From Clitoria ternatea (lineage: Eukaryota; Streptophyta; Magnoliopsida; Fabales; Fabaceae), in assembly GCA_037962975.1 (NCBI GenBank), contig CM075675.1, positions 108,526,718 to 108,590,717 on the forward strand: DNA of 64,000 nt. The letters run 5' to 3'. Made by a program: the position numbers and the translations under genes. The notes under the pieces are model-generated. The model saw only the letters and a list, made by a program, of their open reading frames with translations, was not told the DNA's origin and did not search any database. Of this stretch, positions 11,458-22,872 are shown piece after piece. Every line of letters begins with the position of its first letter. The first letter of the stretch is position 1.

Positions 11458-11537
11458 GGCGAGAAGCTAAACCCCCACGTAATCCCTGAACACTCTGTAT
11501 ATCGCATTACCAAAGTGGAGCTCTCTTCGATCCAAAG

Positions 11538-14500
11538 ATGCAACACGACGAGGTTATATGGCAAGTTGTCAGGCACAACAATTGCAGTTTCGTGGCCAAG
11601 TAAATACCAATAATTCCCATCCCATTGCACTTTCTTTATTATTTTCTGTTACCCCTTCCAATGTTTAACGTTTCTTTTTGTTTTGCAGATCGACGACGGG
11701 GAATTTTTGTAGAAACCCTTACAATCTCACTGGAATTTGCAACCGAAGCTCGTGTCCTTTGGCTAATAGTCGCTACGCCACCATTCGACAGGACAACGGT
11801 ACTTACTTGCTTACCGAATAGTGTTGAGGTGCTTATGGGGTGTGAATCATGTTGAGGACTTGTAACTTTGAATGCGGTTCTTCTTCTGTGTCCTTGTGCA
11901 TAGAAAATGCAATAAGTGTGCAGATTATGCAATTAGTGATGCGATTCGATTGTGTTGCAGGAGTGTTTTACCTTTACTTGAAAACCATAGAAAGAGCTCA
12001 TATGCCGAAGGATTTGTGGGAAAGAGTTAAGCTGCCTAGGAATTATTATAAGGCACTCGAAGTCATAGATGAACATCTGGTACTGCAAATACATGTAGAC
12101 TTTATAACATCTATATATTTGATGTGTTACTTGTAAGTAATTGTTGGAATTGGTTGCTTGCATGCGCTGACAGATGTATTGGCCCAAGCTTCTTATACAC
12201 AAGACAAAACAACGTTTTACCAAAATGCACCAGATGCTGTTACGCATGAAGCCACTTGCGTTGAAGACAAGGTTTGAAAATGAATTGCATCCTGTTTTTA
12301 TCTTACTTAGCATGTATGGCCTGTTCTCGGTAATTCGATGCCTAATTGTGCTCCAAAATATAAACCTATGTTTCAAAATGTGTTGTGCTGATAAGTATTT
12401 CTAAATGAAGAACTCACTAGTTTATGAATAATGAATGAGAGGCAGTGTAATATGCTTGATTAGAGAGAAAATCGCTTTGGAAAAAAATGCCACCCTGCTT
12501 TTCTTTTTGTCCAAGTATATCCTGCTTATTTGTGCATCATATTTGTCTAATTAGGAAACAACTATTGGAAAATATTTACTCGTAATGCACCTACTTTATT
12601 GTAGTGAGAATCAATGTAAAATTTTTTTGGCCATGGCATGGCTGAAATTTGACAATCCGCCATGCAAGATCCATGGCATTGTGTGTTTGGGACAGTTGCC
12701 CATTGCAGGAAAGTGGGGATGGCAAATGTTGTTGGCATAGCAAAGGCCAAATTATTTTATGGTTTTTTTCTCTGAGGAAAAAATGTTGAACACTCACACT
12801 CCATGCAAAACTGCAAATCATTGTTTTTCATCACCCTCTGGTCATGCCAGGCACTCTTCTATGTCTATGTGTATAACTTCTTTGTTTCAACTTTCAACTG
12901 TCATGTGATTTCCACCATTTGCCCACTATGCTATCCACTATCTTACATAGCATATTTTTGGCTTTTTGCTATTTCCACAACCCACCATTGGTAACACTGC
13001 TTACGCTTTGTTCTTCACCTTATCATTGCTATTAACATTATCTTATACTTTTAGAACTCATTTCATCCATATTTTGCATATTGTCTCTTTTCATACTGTT
13101 AGAAATTTACATTTGTATTAGCCTGATTTATCATGTTTGTTTTTTGTGGCTGTTGTTTTACAGAGAGAAAATAATGACAGTTCCAACTAAGGACAAAAAG
13201 AGAGAAGCTAGAAGAGAAGAGAAGGCCCAAAGAGCAGCTTTGTTAGAAAAGGTTATATAGTTAACCCTATTGTTATTATTCCTGCTCATTATATTTTATC
13301 CTGTCTTTGATTCCCTCATTTTTGCTTCTGAATAATGCTTAGTCTATTGAAAAAGAGCTATTAGAACGGCTTAAGAAAGGAGTTTATCAACAAAGTTTAA
13401 GCAATGATTATCCTCTCGAAGAGTACAGTAAGTTTCTTGATACGGAGAAGCTTCAGCTTGCTGATGAAGAGGTACATATTTACCAATTCATTTTTCACTG
13501 TTGTCAATTTTGTTTCAATCAGAACTCTGAGATTTTAACATCATTATGTTATACTCTATCATTTTTAAATATACTTTTGAATCGAGCAGGAGCCAGAAGT
13601 AGAGTATGTAGAAGATTTTGATGAACTTGTAGATGAAGATGACATGGAAGATTTTGGATGTTTTACCATTGACGAGTCAGAGGGTGATGGTGAGAATAAT
13701 GAAAATGGTAACCTTTAGTTTGCACAGCTGTGCAATATGCATCGAGTAGTTTTTGCATGTTCAATTCACAAAGGCCCATAGTTTTTGTAGTTGTGTTTAA
13801 TGTGATTGGCCCCAGATTGTTGTTATGAGGCCTTAATACGAGGAAAGCCCTTTCATCAATGGAAAATTCCTTTTTTTCTCCATTTCCTTTCAGCAAATTT
13901 CTGCATCTGCTGTTATTAAATTGCAGTTGTGGAATAGCTTCATTGCTGTCCAGTAATTCTTTTGCTACTGTTGTCACCCTTACTTCTCCAGGAATAAATT
14001 GTTTTACGGTTGTTTATGCCTATAAGTTATCTCAAATCTATCTCTTCCCATCTGGAGCAATTCCTTATACCTTAAAATAAACCTCTACCTGTGAGGGCCA
14101 TCCTGCTTGATTGATTCCAAATGCTGGGAGATCCGCTTTTTCTACAGAACAAAAAACTCATTCAGTGCTGCCCTTGCAATCTATTTGTTGACTTGGACGC
14201 CTCGTGTAATTTGACACTTCCTTTGCCTGATGAGTCGCGTCCTTTGGATTCTCACTTTTGGCTTCTGATTTTTGCCTCTTCTGCTCCTCAGTTTGGTAGG
14301 CAAAGCCAACATAGTGATGACATATTTACTCATTTAGCAATATTGTTCTTTATTTCTGACAACTTGTCCTCCAATCTTTGCTCCATGGTGATGACTGATA
14401 CTCTGTAAGATGTTGTTCCCGCCGGCTAATTCGTGTCTCCCAAATCCTTTTTGTTTTCCAGACAATGTTCTGCTATTTGTTTAAGGCACCAAACACTCAA

Positions 14501-17500
14501 CACTCACCCTGAATATTCCTCCATGAGGACTCTCTGGCAGGTCAAGCAAATATTTAGGGATTCTCGAGAGAACAAAATAATTAGTAAGTTTTATAAATTA
14601 AAAAGAGTTCCATATTGGATAATTTTGAAGGACAAAGTTTCTCCCTAGAGCAGTAGCTCTTTTGAGAAAACTTAGTTTCTCTGCCTTCTAGTAAGTAGCT
14701 TGTAATTTCCCACACATACCCTGAATACTATCTTTCCCATAATAGATACTAATCTCCATACAGAGTCATAATCAAAATAATCTAATTTCCTAATAGAATC
14801 TTGACAGAGTAATCTTATCTGATAAAACAGAATAGCCTTATCTAGTAATAGAACAGCCTTATCTCATCTAATAATCATTAAGGAAAGATTATCTAGTAAA
14901 CTAAATCATCTTATGCATCTCTTTATTATTAGCATCTCACCTAACAAGTTCAAATATTTATGGATGGCATTTTTGTGCATCAAAATAGTGGTGCAGGTTC
15001 TGAAAATTATTTTGTAAGTATTTATTCATTTGATAAGGAATTTGGTTTTGCATAACTGAATTTGAGAATCGAGATACAAAAGGATTCTGAATAAGGTATG
15101 CATGATATGGTAGCTAAGTGAGTCGTGTGACCCATGTTTTTCCCTGAGATGGGTAAGCATTCATATAAGGGTCGTATTGTCTTTGACTTGAAGATACACT
15201 GAAAGTTCTAGATGAGAATTTTGATGTTGTAGTCAGATTTTCTTAGTCTTTGAACTTCTAATCATAGATTTACAATAATGTATAATAATTTTATTATCAT
15301 CCATAGAAACAACTTTGTAAATGATAAGAAAGTTCTGCCCCCAAGAAAACTGCCTATTACCATCATATTCTATGCTTGTTTCTGCATGGCTAGTGATTTT
15401 GATTTAGACCTGAGTTGCACTGTCAGACAGATATTTGATATGTATTATAAGTTGTGTGGATTATTTCATTATTTGTTGGAACCTATCACTTAAGAAGGCA
15501 TCTTAGTGTGTCTGAGTTTAAAAACTGTTTGAAACTAATACAATTAAGAAGCTAAAGCATGATGGCGTCTACTAATGCAGTGGGAAGCACTGACGATGAA
15601 GGGACAGAAGCTGTTGGTCAAGGGCTGGGGAAAAAGAAAACTGCTACAGCTTCAAAGGAACTGGAGAAGGGCAGCTTTGATTCTAAAACAAAGAAGGCAA
15701 GGGTACTTGTTGAGGTAATTGTATGCTGTTTCCTTCTATAAAAAAGTCTGTTCTTTTAAATTCAATTGTGTACTCTACTGCTAATATATGTGAGTGATGA
15801 CTTGACCACTTATTTCATGATTTTTGTTATCATAAGTCCAATATATATAATTGTTTATATTCTGTTATAGTTTGGACACTCTGAATACTGATTTCAAATA
15901 AACTAGCATACTGATCCATGCTATGGATCTTGATGTTTTTACTAGTGAATTTTGTTTCCAAATATCTAGGAATTGATTACAAAATTGTAGAGTATAAATG
16001 TTTTGGTAGACTGGCGAATTATGAGATCTTAGGCTGATAATTTGTTCATTAGATATTCATTCACATTAATGAGATATTACATTGTAAAATCACATGGTGA
16101 CACAATGTGTGGATTGGAAACTCAACTGTCTCAAATATTAGGAGCATTTTCAATGACTACATTCATAACATCCAATGTCATTGAATGTCAATCAACCATT
16201 TAAATTATAAATAATAGGCAGCAAGGGAGAATTTGGGAAAACTCTTTACAGAGGAATATAGGAAAGAAAAAAACAAATAAAATGTCTGCAACATCAAAAG
16301 TAATTACATCAAAGATTTGGTGCCAAAGTTGCAGTAATAAAAAAAGCATATGATTTATTTGTTTATCAGAGCTCCCTGGCAAGGCAAGCAAATTTTAATC
16401 ATTAGATAACTGAATACTGAAGTGTCTAAATTTTAAGCGTTGATATTGTCCAAAAAGTTTTTGTTCTCAAGCTTGTCTCTTCAGTTAACGATTTGACTAA
16501 CCTTGTCCAGTTTGTTCTGCAATTGTCCGATCCACATAATTTCATAATCCGAGCAATCAGTACCCCACTTTATTGTTGACTGCAGAAATGCCAGCACTCC
16601 CACATCAATCAGTATTCCTAAAATGCTTTTATTTAATATACAGTTTAATTCTAATGAAAGGCATTAGAGTAAAAAACATACATTTTTTTATATGGAATTA
16701 ACATTAAAATGAGGTTAATTACTTTTCTTAAAGGGTGTGAGTTATATTCTAGGATGGAGGTAGTGCAATTTTATGAAATAGTTTTTCCTTCACTCGTCAC
16801 CAAATCTTTTCAGTTTTGACTCAACATCTGAACATACACCACAAGTGGATCTAGCACATCACCCCTATGCATGCTAGCCCTGCTGAATTTGTATCTTCTC
16901 GGACCTGAGAATAGATTATGAAAAACTACATTCAAAATATGGCCTTTTAGGTCCCGCCTCTGATCCATGCCATTTTCTCCTTGCTAGATTCTTGACCTTG
17001 TTACTCGCCTTTGTTGCCTGTTTAGTGGCTTTAACATCAAGACACACCATGTTGTGTTAAATTAATAAATATTGAAGTTAAAGAAATAATGAATTTTGAA
17101 ATTTTACATGTCAGAGCAACATGAGATGGCTCTTGAAAGTCAATGCATGTTTATTTGTAATGCTACTTTTAGGACTGGTGAGACCTGGATCTGGTTTAGT
17201 ATTTCTTTACACTTGACAACGGGACTCTCATTTAGAGAATGGTCCTTTAATCACTTGAGACGAGACACGAATAATCCCAACATGCTTCAATCATGATCAT
17301 TATCATAAGAAAGGTGTATTAGTTGCTAGTTGCTACCAGGTAAAAGCTTTCTCTCATTTTATTCTGGACCAGGAAGCGCCTAGTATATCTCTTTCCCATC
17401 ATGAGATGGTTCCCTCTATCAAATTGATAAAGTCTACAAGCAGCTCAATTCCATACTGTCTCCCTTTACTGCTTGTAGAGTCCTTTAATCACTTGAGACA

Positions 17501-18784
17501 CGAATAATCCCGACATGCTTCAATCATCATCATTAACATAAGAAAGGTGTATAAGTTGGTACTTGCTAGTTGCTACCAAGTAAAAGCTTTCTCTCATTTT
17601 GTTCTTGACCAGGAATCACCTAGTATATCTCTTTCCCATCATGAGATGGTTCCCTCCATCAAATTGATTAAGTCTACAAGCAGCTCAATTCCATACAGTC
17701 TCCCATTACTGTGAGGCCATATAGATTTTCAACACTATGTTTCCTGCATAATTATTCCAAAAACAATTTTTTTCTTGGAAAAATCAGCTTTTAAAGTAGG
17801 CTCCTAGAATGTATGCAACCAACATACTAGAGCATTATATACTAAACATATATTGAACACAATATGCACATCCAATTTTATTGTGGGCTTGTCTTCTTCA
17901 AAAGCTCATGGGACATTGCTGGGGCAGATACGGAAGGAAAATGGTGAAATTAGAAGGCAATACTTTAGCAAAATAAGATATTTGTCATTTGGATTCGAAA
18001 GTTGAAACGTTGTTAACAGAGGATGAGAAATATGAAAGAGAATTGACAGAGACTTCCAAAAGTCATAATTGGGAAGATTAGAGAGTCATTTTAAAAATTG
18101 AATAGTGAGGAAAACGAAAAAGTATTGCCTGGGACTTAGGCCAAAAACGTATGCCATGAAGTAGTTATTTGGACAGTTCTGTTACAATTGTGGATCACGC
18201 CATAGAGTAAAATTCCATTGCTCCTGGACTTTAATATAGATGTTGGTAGAATATTATGTTTGCCTGATATTAATAGAGCTGACGCACATCTTTTTAGTTA
18301 TTTAGAAAGCCAATCGTATGTTGACTTTATTGTTATATTTTATGCATATTTTTATCATCTTACTAACAATCATGTTGCTCATTTTTGCACTTGGTTGTTG
18401 GTATTAGTTTTGGCTGTCTTTACGGTGCCAAAACAGCATTCTGCCTAACAAAATCATGCCAATCACCAAACATTTTTTGTTACAATTTTGTGATTAATAG
18501 TGTCTGAATAAGGCACCGGTTATTGAAATAACAGTAGTAGAATTTTGCACTTGATTTTTAGAAGTAGCTTCTGTAAAACAGAAGCAGTACCGATTTGACT
18601 GTGTACAGTATGATGTAAACTTGAATGGGTTCCGTATAATTGTCTTTGTTGTTGACATTTATTGAAATGACACTAAAATTTGGAGGTTCTAAACCTGATG
18701 TTAAACCTTGATTTTCATCGTATTCAGGTGGAGCGAGAGGGTGCTAAGGAGAGGAAAGCTGCTATAGGAGAAACAGGATTCTGA
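11538..18784 (+). CDS. MAK16: MAK16, ribosome biogenesis protein (9 exons)
   Basis: Exons: 11538-11599, 11689-11798, 11961-12079, 12174-12271, 13164-13251, 13343-13471, 13590-13707, 15581-15714, 18728-18784. All introns are GT-AG and the phases close (915 nt, 304 aa), the usual plant MAK16 length. The start MQHDEVIWQVVRHNNCS, the Cys-rich NFCRNPYN/TGICNRSSCPLANSRYA, the segment VFYLYLKTIERAHMP.LWERVKLP, and YWPKLL are all typical. A basic helix (KREARREEKAQRAA) and a very acidic tail (EPEVEYVEDFDELVDEDDMEDFG) follow. The last exons add a Lys-rich end with ARVLVEVERE. MAK16 is a conserved nucleolar factor needed for 27S pre-rRNA handling and 60S subunit formation. Introns 7 (1.87 kb) and 8 (3.0 kb) are long and carry repeat DNA, yet the reading frame is intact. 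The exon 8 acceptor (ATGCAG at 15575-15580) was chosen because it alone keeps phase. Confidence 0.93.
13740..14430 (-). mobile_element. Antisense Ty3/gypsy remnant in MAK16 intron 7
   Basis: Read on the minus strand, about 14100-13740 resembles the tail of a gypsy integrase: IPGEVRVTTVAKELLD, then QKFAERKWRKK, then LRPH and a QQSGANHI-like phrase before YGP, the usual order before the GPY/F motif. Frames shift between these pieces. Near 14390 the minus strand reads MEQRLEDKLSEIKN, like a gag start. The distance between the two is far too short for a whole element, so this is an internally deleted relic. This is family recognition by eye on decayed sequence. Confidence 0.5.
14520..14945 (-). 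mobile_element. Possible short LTR of the intron 7 gypsy relic
   Basis: This non-coding block lies just beyond the gag-like start of the antisense relic, where a 5' LTR would be. It contains internal near-repeats (AATAGCCTTATCTAGTAATAGAACAGCCTTATC, given here as two 16-bp halves sharing AGCCTTATC). The far edge TCTCA (TGAGA on the minus strand) could be an LTR start. No second LTR was found to align, so this is tentative. Confidence 0.3.
17243..17711 (+). repeat. Tandem ~230-bp duplication in MAK16 intron 8
   Basis: Copy 1 (17243-17471) and copy 2 (17481-17711) share nearly their whole length, from TCCTTTAATCACTTGAGAC through AAAAGCTTTCTCTCATTTT to CAGCTCAATTCCATAC. They have about ten percent differences and small indels. 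The duplication lies within the 3.0 kb intron and does not touch splice sites. Confidence 0.9.
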
Positions 18785-19834
18785 TCATTAATTCTTCTGA
18801 TTTCTTTTTCAGCATGTTAACATATACATTCTCTCTTTTCATTTTAATTTATTTTCCGTTTGTTTTGAAGATTTAGGAATTAGGAAGATGAAAAGAAATA
18901 CGAATAAATATAACTAAAATAAGATAGAAATGTTTGTTGTTTGAATTGATTAAGAAATAGGTAATTAACATAAACTTCCCCTTAGGTTTCTCAAAATAAC
19001 GCAAAATACCGAACTTATTCAAAATTGTATCTGCGCTCTGTTTTCTTTACCTGTACTAGAATATCCCCATGGCATATTCTTAACCCTAGTTAATTGCTTT
19101 TTGTTTTTTGAAAAAAATATTTCACCTATTTTTGCTAAAAGGTTGTCTCTAAAAGTTGGCTACCGAGTGAGGCTTTCTCAACCCAGAATTTTGAAGGAGA
19201 GGCAAAATATCCAGAATCAAAACTCACTTCCCTCATCAAGTTCTGGTCCTGGATAACAAGATGGAGCGGAAATGCAATTTTGAGCAAGTTTAGAGTTAAT
19301 TACCCTAAAAAAATATTAGAGTAAGTATAAAAACAAATAAAATGTGAATGTAGATTCATTAAATTCTTTTAAAAATTTAATCTGTTTATTATAATAACTT
19401 TTTATCTAAAAATTAATTTTTTATAATTTTAACGATCCTAACTTATTTTTTATATATAGGAATTTTTTATCTCATTCATTGGTTAATTTAGTTATAGTTA
19501 TTAAGTATGTTTATAATTTGTTTTATGTTTCCAAAATTATCTTTGAAGTTATTGGACTATTAAAAGGTTTAAAAATAGTAAATGGAAGTTAGTGTTTTTT
19601 TAACGGAAAAAGTTCAAGATAGTCTTTGATTTTATTTAATTATGCAAAGATAAATGATCCATCCATTAATAAAAATATTTTAGTCTTCAATTGTTAATAA
19701 CATGAGGAATTTTAAAATGGGTCTTATGGAAAGCGACATACAAATTTACGAAAATAATTCTACATTAAGGGGCTGAATTATCGCACGTTAGATAAATGAC
19801 ATAGATCACCAAAATTTTGGTCTTTATTTATTTT
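18785..19834. other. 3' flank of MAK16, AT-rich
   Basis: This contains the presumed MAK16 3' UTR (AATAAATA near 18902) and then unique-looking AT-rich DNA. No gene was recognised. A short open stretch near 19160-19258 is discussed under rejected items. Confidence 0.5.
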
Positions 19835-20052
19835 TCTTCAGACTCGCCATTGAAAGCAATATGAGTGTCTAGGTGGTGCTTCGTCGACTGCTTAACACCG
19901 TTGAATGCCGTTAAGTCTTGCATGTATGACTGTAGGTCGATGTTGGTTAGACATATCTTCTTGAAACAATCATAAATGATTACATCACATGAGCTGTCTT
20001 AGTCCACTAGATCCTTTGGACATTCCAGCCGTGGTGACCACTATATTGTCCT
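19835..20052 (-). mobile_element. Antisense Tat-lineage protease remnant
   Basis: On the minus strand, reading down from 20052, the text runs DNIVVTTAG, then a decayed active-site region, then a phrase like LTNIDLQSYMQDLTAFNG. This matches the layout of the Tat aspartic protease, where the VDSGSS active site is followed by a GLT...L.GF segment. Frameshifts and stops are present. The segment is about 75% similar to 49585-49707. It ends abruptly at 20052 where LTR-like sequence begins. Confidence 0.6.
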
Positions 20053-22544
20053 TGTAGCATCTCTGAAATTATTTTAATGAATAGGGAGAGCGTAATTAAA
20101 TTAAGTGATAATTGTTTAATTATTTAAAATGAAATTAATTAACCAATAAATGTAAGTGATGGCTAGATTAAGTTTGTGGCGATGGTAAATAATTAATTGC
20201 CAAGGTAAAGTGGAAATCGGATAAGTTATTGAATAAAGTAAAAGAAGAGAAATTAATTTCTGGAATTAAAAGAAAATACAAAAAGGAAATTTTAAATGAC
20301 CATTATGCCCCTAACTTTAGTAAAATGAACTTAGGCTAATTCACCATGTCATTCTCGCATGGAAATTCGAAAGGGAAGGACTGAGGGTGCATGCCATTGT
20401 TGTCACCTTTGAACTTCAAATTGGAGGCTGATTCTTGGTCGATTTCCGTAATTGAATACATTTTTGGAATCCTTGAAGCAAGGGCTACAAGTAGGTACCC
20501 TTAATTTTGTGTTTCGTCATCATCCTCTTCTTCTCTATTTTTTGGCCGTGAATGGGTTTCCATGGGGGCGTGGCTCCTTTTCATTTTTTTTGCGATGATT
20601 AGAGCTTGTAAAGGCTTGTTGAGGTAATGGGTGTCTCAAAATGACCAATGGGGTTCTGTTTCGTTGATGAAGGTTGCAGAACGAGGGCCGACAGAATAAT
20701 CGGAAAGAAGAAAGTTGAAATCCAAGGATGAAAGTAATATTGGTAAGTTACGATAACTTTAAATTGACGAATGAGGATGTTAAAGAGAAATGAGTTTCGG
20801 TTTCAGAGGCAACAGTGATGATTTTAACTCTTGGTGTTTTCTAATTTTAGAGTGTTGATGCTTTTGGAAGAAATCGACGATCCGAATAGAGATTTTGAGA
20901 GCTCGAAGTTGAGGTAAGGGGGTGTTCTTGGTGTATAATTTAATAGAAATAAATTTAACTATAGTCCCTTGAGGCTTATAAGCGGAAATATGGTTTTCGT
21001 TATAGAAATAGCACAAAGAACTAATTAATATGTATGTAAGTTGCAAAGGGAGATAATAATGAGATTTAATTTTGTTTGCATTTGATCCTTCAAGAAATTA
21101 TATGATGATCCTTATGTTGGTGAATTACGCTAGGACATGTGAATATAGGATTTATGGAACTGTGAAATGGGAATGATATGATTTATTGCCTGAGTGACTT
21201 ATTGTTGAATGATCCATTATGATGAATATTAGATATATATCTCAAGGAGATGGCTTTTATGCCTGGGGATAGTTGATGATGATGATTGGATGGTGATATA
21301 CCATTGTTATATGTTGTTAATACATGTTGTGTGGTGTGGACAACCATTCGATATGATTTACCCCTCATTGTTGGCTCCCGTGGTCGTTGATGGCTCAGTT
21401 GAGCTACCTAGTGGTCAAGTAGAACCCAATGGGTAAGGTGAGGAGCCAAGTGGGCTCGGTGGACTAGGTGGGTTCACGAGATGTCAAGTGGACTCTCAGC
21501 TGGTGTTGATCCTCATTAGTATTCGAATACTAAGCGTCTTATGCTATGTTTGATTGAGAGTCAGTTTTGGAGAATGTACTTGATGATGATTATGGTGTTA
21601 TAATGAGTATACTGATATCGTGTATGTCATGTAGTAATTCGTGATGAAGTTACCTTGGATTGCTAGTTATAACTGATTACCTTATAGCCTTTATTGAAAT
21701 TATTTGTATTGAATTATATGGCCAGTCATTCACCCTTACAGTTGTTACAGTGACTGGAGACGGGGAGGTTGCAGAGGCATTAGATACCAGTACAAAATAA
21801 AGTGTGGAGCAATGCCAAAGATCATGTGTTGATGAACATTTTGATGTGTACATATATGTATATATTGACGTAGATGTTTTGTGCTTGCGTTATAGCAAGG
21901 ATCATTGACTTGACTTGATTATGGTTATGAATTGTGTGATGATTTGATGATGAATTACTATGTATAGTGATATGTGATGAGGGATTGCATGAGATGTCTA
22001 GGTGAATGTGCTATTTATCAGCGTAGGCAATGAGCCATTACTTGAAATAACTTTACATTAATAAGGGTAGATTTTGTGAAGAATATGAAATGTTAGATGG
22101 TTGATGTATATGATAGACCTGGTAATAATTGTGGTGACACGTGTATGCATGAGATTTTAGAGTATTAAAGGAACTAGATAGGTCATATCTTAAGTCTGTG
22201 GGAGTTGGACTCCCCGGAGGGTTTCTTTGGACCCATAGCTAGGCATTGGACTTGTATCTTGTATCCATGTTTGGTGTAGATTAGAATGTGCATTTATGCC
22301 AATGATGTCTTGAAATTGTGTTTAAAATGGTTAAATTGCATTCTTCCGCATATCTCTTTCATATGTTGGAATTTTGGCGAACGGACTTTGCCTGTTGTGT
22401 TTTTTTCAACTTTTTTAATTAATTGGTGTTTGGTTTTGGGAGCCCTTGGGTTCCATTTGCGAGCATGCTTAATGTAATAATATATTCTTTATTGCGTTAA
22501 GTTGTCACATTTCAATTCCGGACGCTTGCCGCGAAAAATTTTCT
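20053..22544 (+). mobile_element. Old gypsy LTR, 3' end truncated
   Basis: The block begins TGTAGCATCTCTGAAA exactly where the Tat remnant stops. It is homologous, though diverged, to the solo LTR at 46314-49475. Matching landmarks are GTGTGGACAACCATTC / GTCGACAGTCATTC, TTACCCCTC..TTGGCTC, GAGCAATGCCA, GAACTaGATAGGT and TATGTTaGAATTTTGGC. The 3' portion reads GCCGCGAAAAATTTTCT and then runs into the copia LTR, so the terminal GTTACA is missing. No open frame of note. Confidence 0.65.
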
Positions 22545-22667
22545 AGTAATAAAGGATCATTCTAATTGATAATTTGACCAGAATATTAGGATAGATTTGT
22601 TATCAATTTGCTGTCAATATATTTTCCTTCTTATTTTGGGTAGTTGCTGTTTTTAGAATTGTTCAGC

Positions 22668-22720
<53 letters not shown>

Positions 22721-22803
22721 TAACTCAGCCTTGTACACAGAGAAAGCATGAGAAATCAATAACATAACAAGCACAAATATTGAAAGCATATACGATTTTT
22801 GCA
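22545..22803 (+). repeat. Copia 5' LTR
   Basis: Aligns to 40202-40487 from AGTAATAAAGGATC (TGTAATGAAGGATC in the 3' copy) to TATACGATTTTTGCA. It includes a (TA)n tract at 22672-22708. The terminal TG has become AG. About a dozen substitutions separate the two LTRs outside the TA tract. Confidence 0.8.
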
Positions 22804-22815
22804 TGGTATTAGAGC
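22804..22815 (+). promoter_or_regulatory. Copia primer binding site
   Basis: TGGTATTAGAGC follows the LTR directly. It matches the 3' end of initiator tRNA-Met (TGGTATCAGAGC) with one change. This fixes the 5' LTR end and the element's orientation. Confidence 0.85.
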
Positions 22816-22872
22816 CTGGTTAACTCCTGGCTCTGAGAAACTACATACACGAGAAAAACTTCCGCTGCAGCC

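Noticed and set aside
19160..19258. Possible exon reading LSQPRILKERQNIQNQ with a stop soon after
   Set aside because: There are no good splice partners, MAK16 already ends at 18784, and I cannot match it to a protein family.
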